In this document: one piece after another, positions 1 to 4,513 of the stretch
Numbering within the stretch: the stretch's first letter is position 1
Layout: each line of letters opens with the position of its first letter
From: a bacterium TMED6
GTDB lineage: Bacteria > Fidelibacterota > Marinisomatia > SCGC-AAA003-L08 > D37C17
DNA length: 5,124 nt
Direction: 5' to 3'
Assembly: GCA_002167465.1 (NCBI GenBank)
Contig: NHBL01000047.1
Span: 27,947-33,070, forward strand
Notes under the pieces: model-generated
The model's input: only the letters and a program-made list of their open reading frames with translations
Told to the model about the DNA's origin: nothing
The model's database searches: none
Made by a program: the position numbers and the translations under genes

Positions 1-1041
1 GCTGAAGAGTTAGTTTCTTTTGGTCATACTGTCCTTATTGAAAAAAGTGCTGGTATAGGTAGTGGGTTTTCCGATAAAATGTATATCGAATCTGGCGCAC
101 ATATAATAAATACTGCTAAGGAAGTGTTTGATCGATCTGAAATGATCCTAAAAGTTAAAGAGCCTCAAAAAGAAGAATATTCATTAATTAGAAAAGACCA
201 AATTATTTTTACATATTTTCATTTTGCTGCTGATGAAGATTTATTAAACGCTATGGTTGATTCTAAGTCAATGTGTGTTGCTTATGAAACAGTTGAATTT
301 AACGGAAAATTACCCCTATTGATACCTATGAGCGAAGTGGCAGGAAGGTTAGCTGTTATTAATGGAGCAAAGTGTTTAGAATCTAATATGGGTGGAAAAG
401 GCAAGTTAATTAGTGGTGTTCCAGGGGTTGAGCCAGCTAATGTTTTAGTTTTAGGTGGCGGTATTGTTGGTACAAATGCGGCTAAGCTTTCAGCTGGATT
501 AGGTGCTAATGTTTATATTCTAGATATAAATATGGATAACCTTAGATATCTTGATGACGTTATGCCTGAGAATGTTCATACAATACATTCCAATAAACAT
601 GTTTTAAAAGAACTTTTACCAAAAATTGACTTACTTATAGGTGCAGTTTTGGTAGTTGGAGCAAAAGCTCCTAAATTGATAACACGCAAATTATTATCGT
701 TAATGCAACCTGGATCCGTTGTTGTAGATGTTTCTGTTGATCAAGGTGGGTGCATTGAGACTACAAAAGCAACTACACACAAAAATCCTACATTTGTAGA
801 AGAAAATGTTACTCATTACTGTGTTGCAAATATGCCTGGTGCAGTTCCTTATACTTCAACTATAGCTTTAACTAATGCTACATTTAATTATGTAAAACTT
901 TTAGCTAATAATGGAGTAAAAATTTTTAAAAATAACAAGTCTCTACTTACAGGTCTAAACACTGTAAAAGGTAAAATTACACATAAGGCTGTAGCTGATT
1001 CATTCGACTTAGATTACACAAACCCATTAGATCTAATATAA
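1..1041 (+). CDS. ald: Alanine dehydrogenase (5' end cut off by the window)
   Basis: Catalyses the reversible NAD-dependent deamination of L-alanine to pyruvate and ammonium in the cytoplasm. The frame is open from base 1 and family-like sequence (EELVSFGHTVLIEK) precedes the first ATG at 79, so that ATG is internal. About 346 residues are visible; compared with the usual ~370, roughly 20-25 N-terminal residues, including the substrate-binding Arg of the family, are missing. Landmarks seen: KVKEP at bases 151-165, whose second Lys matches the pyruvate-binding Lys of the family; FHFAAD carrying the catalytic-type His (near 222); the Rossmann loop GGGIVG (near 454-471) followed by an acidic ILDIN strand end; VVVDVSVDQGG with the catalytic-type Asp (near 718-750); and NMPGAVPYTST (near 829-861). 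No key residue in the visible part is missing. A hairpin and a candidate promoter for the next gene follow the stop, so the two are probably separate units. Confidence 0.96.
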   Translation, partial: AEELVSFGHTVLIEKSAGIGSGFSDKMYIESGAHIINTAKEVFDRSEMILKVKEPQKEEYSLIRKDQIIFTYFHFAADEDLLNAMVDSKSMCVAYETVEFNGKLPLLIPMSEVAGRLAVINGAKCLESNMGGKGKLISGVPGVEPANVLVLGGGIVGTNAAKLSAGLGANVYILDINMDNLRYLDDVMPENVHTIHSNKHVLKELLPKIDLLIGAVLVVGAKAPKLITRKLLSLMQPGSVVVDVSVDQGGCIETTKATTHKNPTFVEENVTHYCVANMPGAVPYTSTIALTNATFNYVKLLANNGVKIFKNNKSLLTGLNTVKGKITHKAVADSFDLDYTNPLDLI

Positions 1042-1063
1042 GATTCCCCAAAAACCCTTTGAT

Positions 1064-1080
1064 AATTAATTTTATTAATT
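1064..1080. repeat. AT-only perfect inverted repeat between ald and merR-like gene
   Basis: AATTAAT, a 3-nt TTT spacer and ATTAATT form a perfect 7-bp dyad 22 bases after the alanine dehydrogenase stop. It contains no G or C, so it is weak as an intrinsic terminator stem. It touches the candidate -35 of the downstream regulator gene, which makes an operator conceivable. In DNA this AT-rich such a dyad may occur by chance. Confidence 0.3.
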
Positions 1081-1108
1081 TAACTTAAAGTATTACTTTA
1101 CATAAAAT
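1080..1108 (+). promoter_or_regulatory. Candidate sigma-70-type promoter of the MerR-family gene
   Basis: TTAACT (1080-1085, 4 of 6 to TTGACA), a 17-bp spacer and TAAAAT (1103-1108, 5 of 6 to TATAAT) lie 32 bases before the start codon. This would place transcription start around 1115 and leave a leader of about 25 nt. Support is spacing and consensus only, and AT-rich DNA gives many such matches. Confidence 0.3.
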
Positions 1109-1139
1109 ATTAGCCAAAAAATAAAGTGAGTAGGATAGT

Positions 1140-1535
1140 ATGCAAGCGAATAAAGAGGTTAAAAAACTCTATTATTCAATAGGTGAAGTAAGTGAAATAA
1201 CAGGATTGAAACAGTATGTTCTTAGATACTGGGAGAGTGAGTTCTCTCAATTGAACCCATCTAAGAATAGTGCGGGAAACAGAAATTATAGAAATACAGA
1301 TATTGACTTAATTAGTGAGATTAAGGAATTATTGTATGATAGACGTTTTACTATCAAAGGTGCTAAACAGCATCTTAAAGATAAGGGAAAACAATCTTCA
1401 TCTCCAATAAGTCATGATCAAGTTAAGACTATAAAAGAAAAAGTTATTAAGCTTACTGCAGCAGATTTAAAGACTCTAAAACGTATTAAAACCGGTTTAG
1501 AAGATTTGTTGCAACTTGTTGATAATCTAAAATAA
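1140..1535 (+). CDS. MerR-family transcriptional regulator, cysteine-free
   Basis: Probable DNA-binding regulator of 131 residues acting in the cytoplasm. Residues 11-35 (YYSIGEVSEITGL, then VLRYWESEF) are a typical MerR helix-turn-helix with its RYWE signature. Residues 46-58 (GNRNYRNTDIDLI) form the wing and following helix, and 60-81 (ELLYDRRFTIKGAKQHL) are the second helical pair. After a polar linker the C-terminal 92-131 is Lys/Leu-rich and helical, suitable for a short dimerisation coiled coil. There is no effector domain and no Cys anywhere, so mercury-, copper- or redox-type thiol sensing is excluded. The layout resembles the small MerR proteins common in Bacteroidota and relatives, whose targets are usually unknown. 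The start is supported by AGG at 1132-1134, five bases before the ATG. The target genes cannot be named from this window. Confidence 0.92.
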   Translation: MQANKEVKKLYYSIGEVSEITGLKQYVLRYWESEFSQLNPSKNSAGNRNYRNTDIDLISEIKELLYDRRFTIKGAKQHLKDKGKQSSSPISHDQVKTIKEKVIKLTAADLKTLKRIKTGLEDLLQLVDNLK

Positions 1536-1551
1536 TATCATATAAGATATT
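1534..1551. repeat. AT-rich dyad overlapping the merR-like stop codon
   Basis: AATATC (1534-1539) and GATATT (1546-1551) form a perfect 6-bp inverted repeat with a 6-nt spacer. It starts inside the TAA stop and ends on the first base of a TTGACG box at 1551-1556. It could be a weak transcript end or an operator next to a promoter for the peptidase gene. No U-tract follows, so I do not call it a terminator. Confidence 0.25.
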
Positions 1552-1605
1552 TGACGTATTATATTTTGTTTATTAAATATAGCATGTAGGTTCTTTGCGT
1601 TTATT

Positions 1606-1618
1606 TTTTATAATAAAA
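1606..1618 (+). promoter_or_regulatory. Candidate -10 region of the peptidase gene inside a palindrome
   Basis: A perfect TATAAT hexamer lies at 1609-1614, inside a 13-bp palindrome (TTTTAT, centre A at 1612, ATAAAA). Transcription from it would begin near 1620 and give a leader of about 20 nt that still contains the AGAAAGG ribosome site at 1624-1630. No good -35 lies 16-18 bp upstream. A better -35 (TTGACG, 1551-1556) exists farther up, with only a poor -10 (TTAAAT, 1573-1578) at 16 bp from it. Confidence 0.25.
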
Positions 1619-1640
1619 TATATAGAAAGGTAGCTAGTCT

Positions 1641-3464
1641 ATGTATAGATGCAGTTATTCTGTAATTTTTTTTATATTTATTTCCCTATCATATTCTGAA
1701 TATATATCAATTGAAAAAGCTGAAATTATAGCTCAAAATATTTTTTCAACAGAATATGCTAATTCCAAAACAAAAGAATTGTCAGCCATAAATATTAATG
1801 ATGGTGAAAATACTGTTATTTATGCATTCAATAATGCAAATAACGGGTTTGTTTTAGTTTCCGCAGATGACAGAGTGATGCCTGTTCTTGGTTATAGCTT
1901 TAATAATGTATATAGTAATGATAATTTACCAATACAGCTTGAGGATATGATACTCTATTATAAAAAACAAATTATGTTTGCTATAAACAATAATACAATT
2001 CCTGATAATCATACTAAATCTTTATGGGATTATTATCTCTCTGGTAATTTAAATAATAATAGAAATGTTTCACCATTAATGAACACAAATTGGGATCAAG
2101 GACATCCTTGGAATGATCAATGTCCACAAGATAACCAAGGGCCTGGAGGAAATGTTTATGCTGGATGTGTAGCTACTGCAGCTGCTATGGTAATGAAATA
2201 TTGGAATCATCCAGAATATGGTGAAGGTAACCATTCATATAACCATAGTGATTATGGTCTCATTAATGTTGATTTTAATACATTTTATAATTGGAATTCA
2301 ATGTCAAATAACAGCTCGTCAGACCCAACAAGAAAAATACTTTATCACGTTGGTGTAAGTTGTGAAATGAATTATGGTCCATATGGTTCAGGTGCATGGG
2401 TAGGTGAGTATGAGCCAAGTTTAACTACAGCTTTAAAAGATTATTTTAAATATAATGAAGAAACAACATTTTTATCGAAAGATAATTATGATGATGTATT
2501 TTGGTTAGAAGCGGTTAAAACTGAATTAGATGAAGGTCGACCACTAATATATAAAGGTTATACACAAGATTTAAGTGCAGGGCATGCTTTTGTTGTAGAT
2601 GGTTACGATGAAGATCTTTTTCATTTAAACTGGGGCTGGTCTGGTAGCTATAACGGCTGGTTTGCCATATCTAATTTATCTCCTGGAGGATATAATTTTA
2701 GCACATGGCAAGGTGCAGTATTTAATTTGTATCCAGAAGATGAGCAGGTATTTGGATGTACGGATATCAATGCATGTAATTATGATGAAAATGCAAATAC
2801 TAATAATGATAGTTGTGAATATAATATAGATTGTTTGGGTGAATGTGGTGGAGATGCAATAATTGATGAATGTGGTGAATGTGATGGAAATGGTTCTTTA
2901 TGTGTTGGTAATGCTATTTTATCGTTTGGAGATATAGATGAAAGTAATCTATCATTTGAAATACTTTTTGAAAGTGACACAGATATTGCTGGATTCCAAT
3001 TTACAATCTATGATGTTCCAGAAAATATTGTATTGGAAAGCTTTTCTGGTGGATTATCAGAATACTATAATTTCACAGTTTCATGTTCAGAAGAAGGTGT
3101 CGTTATAGGTTTTTCATTTAATGGTGACGTAATACCATTAGGTTCTGGTTTATTAACTACAGCTAATTATTCAATTAATGGTATTGATCCATACACAGTT
3201 ATATGTTTTGAAGAAGTTATTTTCTCAAATCCAAATGGAACCGCAATAAATGTTACTACAGGGGAATGTGTTGCTTTAGAAGTATGTACATTTTCAGGCG
3301 ATTTAAATAATGATGACATTATTAATGTTTTAGATGTCATAATTAGTATCAATATGATACTAAATCCTGAAGATTTAGTTTTATGTGAATCAGATATAAA
3401 TCAGGATCAAAATTTAAACATACAAGATATAATACTATTAATGAATATTGTACTGAATCAATAG
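1641..3464 (+). CDS. Secreted C10-family (streptopain-like) cysteine peptidase with Cys-rich, cohesin-like and dockerin regions
   Basis: An exported 607-residue protein, predicted to be a papain-fold protease acting outside the cell or at its surface. Residues 1-19 are a hydrophobic signal peptide. Residues 20 to ~125 match the C10 inhibitory propeptide, including NNGFVLVSADDRVMPVLGYS at 67-86. The catalytic domain spans about 145-365: nucleophile Cys176 in YAGCVATAAAMVMKYW (codon 2166-2168), general-base His315 in GHAFVVDGY (codon 2583-2585), then LNWGWSG at 329-335. Residues 371-421 are Cys-rich (GCTD, ACNY, SCEY, CGGD, CGEC). Residues ~424-545 look like a cohesin-type beta domain. Residues 553-607 hold two dockerin-type calcium loops, D554/N556/D558/N562/D565 and D585/N587/D589/N593/D596, preceded by Cys549 and Cys582, which could form a disulfide. 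There is no sign of truncation. The start has AGAAAGG at 1624-1630, ten bases upstream. The family assignment is firm; the substrate is unknown. Confidence 0.95.
   Translation: MYRCSYSVIFFIFISLSYSEYISIEKAEIIAQNIFSTEYANSKTKELSAININDGENTVIYAFNNANNGFVLVSADDRVMPVLGYSFNNVYSNDNLPIQLEDMILYYKKQIMFAINNNTIPDNHTKSLWDYYLSGNLNNNRNVSPLMNTNWDQGHPWNDQCPQDNQGPGGNVYAGCVATAAAMVMKYWNHPEYGEGNHSYNHSDYGLINVDFNTFYNWNSMSNNSSSDPTRKILYHVGVSCEMNYGPYGSGAWVGEYEPSLTTALKDYFKYNEETTFLSKDNYDDVFWLEAVKTELDEGRPLIYKGYTQDLSAGHAFVVDGYDEDLFHLNWGWSGSYNGWFAISNLSPGGYNFSTWQGAVFNLYPEDEQVFGCTDINACNYDENANTNNDSCEYNIDCLGECGGDAIIDECGECDGNGSLCVGNAILSFGDIDESNLSFEILFESDTDIAGFQFTIYDVPENIVLESFSGGLSEYYNFTVSCSEEGVVIGFSFNGDVIPLGSGLLTTANYSINGIDPYTVICFEEVIFSNPNGTAINVTTGECVALEVCTFSGDLNNDDIINVLDVIISINMILNPEDLVLCESDINQDQNLNIQDIILLMNIVLNQ
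3428..3433 (+). promoter_or_regulatory. Candidate -10 hexamer for the tRNA, inside the peptidase gene
   Basis: An exact TATAAT lies within the last dockerin repeat, 37 bases before the tRNA. Because the tRNA starts 6 bases after the peptidase stop codon, any dedicated promoter has to be inside the coding sequence. No convincing -35 is present 16-18 bp upstream, and the hexamer also encodes conserved hydrophobic dockerin residues. Read-through from the peptidase gene is an equal alternative. Confidence 0.2.
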
Positions 3465-3470
3465 TAATAA

Positions 3471-3549
<79 letters not shown>

Positions 3550-3560
3550 TTAATAAACTC

Positions 3561-3594
3561 AAAAACCCTTCTATTTTTAGAGGGGTTTTTTATT
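3561..3594 (+). terminator. Intrinsic terminator after tRNA-Pro
   Basis: AAAAACCCTTCTA (3561-3573) pairs fully with TAGAGGGGTTTTT (3578-3590), allowing one T-G pair, around a TTTT loop. A T-rich tail continues to 3594. The GC core CCC/GGGG sits next to the U-run as expected. It ends transcription of the tRNA, and of the peptidase gene if that is co-transcribed. Confidence 0.9.
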
Positions 3595-3604
3595 ATATTA
3601 AACT

Positions 3605-4165
3605 ATGAAATACTTTTTAATGATATTAACTTGTTTTGCTATTAATTATGCTCAAGAATCATCTGATTTATCAGAAGTAAACAATTCAAAATGGAGAAAA
3701 GGTGTATGTCTTGGCCTTTGTACAGAAAAAACTTCAGCTAGCACTTTTGAATTTTCTATCTTAAGAGATATAAATAATCAATCTGATATTTATGTCTCCT
3801 TTGGCAGTTTTTTTATTTTTACAGTAAACTATGGTGCTGGATACAGATATTACTATAATTCAAAACTTAAACCATCATTTTTTTTATCTTGTTCATTTAA
3901 TGCTGCTTCATATCCAGAAACACCAACAGTGACAGCACTAAATTTTACTTTTGCTAGATCCTTTAATCCACCTTTAGATTTTATTAATATTATACCAGCT
4001 TTATTTATGGCTATTTTATCAAGAGGTACTGTTATACCCCCTAAGCTTAATTTCCCTGAAAATACTAAATTAAATTTAGGTCTAGTTTTATCTTATAGTA
4101 ATTTCTTTAAAAATGAACATGAATTAATTTTATTACCATTGATAAATCTTGAAATAGATTTTTAA
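3605..4165 (+). CDS. Exported protein of unknown function, outer-membrane beta-barrel-like
   Basis: A 186-residue protein I do not recognise. Residues 1-16 (MKYFLMILTCFAINYA) are a plausible signal peptide, with QESSDL after the cleavage point. The rest is rich in aromatic and alternating polar/apolar segments (for example YVSFGSFFIFTVNYGAGYRYYY around 78-101) and ends LEIDF. A terminal Phe after alternating residues is typical of outer-membrane beta-barrel proteins, so a small barrel or periplasmic beta-protein is the best guess. Cysteines are few (10, 35, 39, 92). The ATG has no Shine-Dalgarno sequence and lies only 14 bases after the terminator stem; an in-frame TAA at 3599-3601 rules out a longer start, so this ATG is first in the frame. 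It is the only gene between the two copies of the tRNA 3' end, which makes it candidate cargo of an integrated or duplicated segment. Confidence 0.75.
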   Translation: MKYFLMILTCFAINYAQESSDLSEVNNSKWRKGVCLGLCTEKTSASTFEFSILRDINNQSDIYVSFGSFFIFTVNYGAGYRYYYNSKLKPSFFLSCSFNAASYPETPTVTALNFTFARSFNPPLDFINIIPALFMAILSRGTVIPPKLNFPENTKLNLGLVLSYSNFFKNEHELILLPLINLEIDF

Positions 4166-4196
4166 ATTTCTATACTTATTCAATCGTAATTACAGG

Positions 4197-4231
4197 TGAG
4201 CAGTGGGGAACACAAAGGGGGGGAACACAAA
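4197..4231. repeat. G-rich paired repeat, element 1
   Basis: The constant head TGAGCAGT (4197-4204) is followed by GGGGAACACAAA (4205-4216), a GGG spacer (4217-4219) and a second GGGGAACACAAA (4220-4231). The head plus four G's is shared exactly with 4416-4427, but the duplicated word after the G's is different there. Function unknown. Both copies of the word contain GGAAC, which is complementary to GTTCC of the tRNA-fragment acceptor strand (4318-4322). Confidence 0.8.
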
Positions 4232-4275
4232 TATATTAAATTAGTAAAATTCTCCTCGACAAAATAAGCGAAAGA

Positions 4276-4324
4276 CACTTGACTGGGGGTCAAGGGGTCG
4301 CCAGTTCAAATCTGGCCGTTCCGA
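4276..4324 (+). pseudogene. tRNA-Pro(GGG) fragment lacking acceptor 5' strand and D arm
   Basis: An exact copy of the intact tRNA from A26 and its preceding base to the discriminator. The anticodon arm (GGG anticodon at 4285-4287), variable loop, T arm and 3' acceptor strand are all perfect. Upstream there is no CGGGACG or CGGAACG to complete the acceptor stem and no D arm, so it cannot fold as a normal tRNA. It is either the distal attachment-site copy of an integrated segment or the remains of a duplicated tRNA gene. A terminator still follows it, so a transcript ending here would be neatly terminated. Confidence 0.85.
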
Positions 4325-4329
4325 CACCG
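4276..4329 (+). repeat. 54-bp direct repeat, copy 2
   Basis: Identical to 3496-3549; the offset between copies is 780 bp. Identity stops abruptly at the 5' side, while on the 3' side it fades into a terminator that is similar but not identical to the one behind the intact tRNA. Confidence 0.95.
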
Positions 4330-4342
4330 ATACAAACTTGAG

Positions 4343-4374
4343 AAACCCTTCATACTATTGAGGGGTTTGTTGTT
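4343..4374 (+). terminator. Intrinsic terminator behind the tRNA fragment
   Basis: AAACCCTTCA (4343-4352) pairs with TGAGGGGTTT (4359-4368), including one T-G pair, around a 6-nt loop, followed by GTTGTT. The stem shape, the CCCTT/AGGGG core and the flanking AAACT match the terminator at 3561-3594, so the two are probably related, though loop and lower stem have diverged. The T-tail is interrupted by G's, so it may be weaker. Confidence 0.75.
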
Positions 4375-4401
4375 ACCTACCAATATTATCAATCATTATC
4401 A

Positions 4402-4435
4402 TAAGTACTCTCAAATGAGCAGTGGGGTGTACTTA
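4402..4435. repeat. Inverted repeat joining upstream sequence to element 2
   Basis: TAAGTAC (4402-4408) is the exact complement of GTACTTA (4429-4435), the latter lying in the first variable word of the second G-rich element. GTACTT recurs at 4443-4448, so either copy could pair with the upstream arm. Between the arms CTCA (4410-4413) and TGAG (4416-4419) also match. Element 1 has no equivalent upstream arm. Confidence 0.4.
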
Positions 4436-4448
4436 ATGGGGTGTACTT
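4416..4448. repeat. G-rich paired repeat, element 2
   Basis: The head TGAGCAGT (4416-4423) is followed by GGGGTGTACTT (4424-4434), a 3-nt AAT spacer and a second GGGGTGTACTT (4438-4448). It has the same plan as 4197-4231: identical head, four G's, a word written twice, and a 3-nt spacer between the two copies. The word itself is unrelated (TGTACTT versus AACACAAA). Together the two elements bracket the tRNA fragment. Confidence 0.8.
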
Positions 4449-4486
4449 TTTTAATTGTGATGAAAACCATTGTAAAATATTTTCTC

Positions 4487-4492
4487 TATAAT
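4487..4492 (+). promoter_or_regulatory. Candidate -10 hexamer for the last gene
   Basis: An exact TATAAT lies 22 bases before the start codon, which would leave a leader of about 15 nt holding the AGAGG site at 4504-4508. The best -35-like words nearby (TTGTGA at 4455-4460, TTGTAA at 4470-4475) are at wrong distances (26 and 11 bp), so this rests on the -10 alone. Confidence 0.25.
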
Positions 4493-4513
4493 TATGTTAT
4501 ATCAGAGGGATTT

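Larger units (their letters stand above)
4166..4513. other. 348-bp gene-free region with tRNA relic, terminator and G-rich repeats
   Basis: No convincing gene lies here. In order it holds: a 14-bp stretch (4180-4193) matching 12 of 14 bases just upstream of the intact tRNA (3458-3471); the first TGAGCAGTGGGG element (4197-4231); an AT-rich gap; the tRNA-Pro 3' fragment (4276-4329); a terminator (4343-4374); the second TGAGCAGTGGGG element (4416-4448); and a TATAAT and ribosome site for the last gene. The clustering of G-runs contrasts sharply with the AT-rich surroundings. Confidence 0.85.

Noticed and set aside
79..1041. Alanine dehydrogenase starting at the ATG at 79
   Set aside because: Conserved family sequence continues in frame up to base 1, so this ATG is an internal Met and the gene is cut by the window edge.
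1042..1060. Terminator after alanine dehydrogenase from CCCCAAAAACCC
   Set aside because: Looks like the left arm of the tRNA terminators, but no matching G-run follows, so no stem can form.
2780..2980. Minus-strand open frame of 66 codons inside the peptidase gene
   Set aside because: Lies opposite the Cys-rich region of a clear coding gene; its Ser/Pro/His-rich translation mirrors the repeated Asp/Glu/Cys codons and has no ribosome site or recognisable domain.
3167..3352. Minus-strand open frame of 61 codons inside the peptidase gene
   Set aside because: Antisense shadow of the cohesin-like and dockerin coding region, with no supporting motif or start signals.
4190..4205. Resemblance of ATTACAGGTGAGC to primate Alu sequence (contamination)
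   Set aside because: The match is about a dozen bases and is surrounded by clearly bacterial AT-rich DNA; it is a coincidence.
4205..4223. G-quadruplex
   Set aside because: Each element has only two runs of four or more G's; a stable four-tract quadruplex is not supported without joining distant runs.
4198..4269. Small open frame starting GTG in G-rich element 1 (23 codons)
   Set aside because: Both elements begin with a possible start codon (GTG, ATG) followed by AGC AGT GGG, but there is no ribosome site, and the doubled word is in frame in one element (15-bp period) and out of frame in the other (14-bp period), so coding is unlikely.
4197..4448. CRISPR array
   Set aside because: Repeat units are only 8-12 bp, there are just two elements, and spacing and spacer lengths do not fit; no cas gene is visible.
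4415..4513. Longer N-terminus for the last gene from the ATG at 4415
   Set aside because: The frame is open, but the extension would bury the signal peptide behind 33 residues and has no Shine-Dalgarno sequence, whereas 4514 has AGAGG at a good distance.
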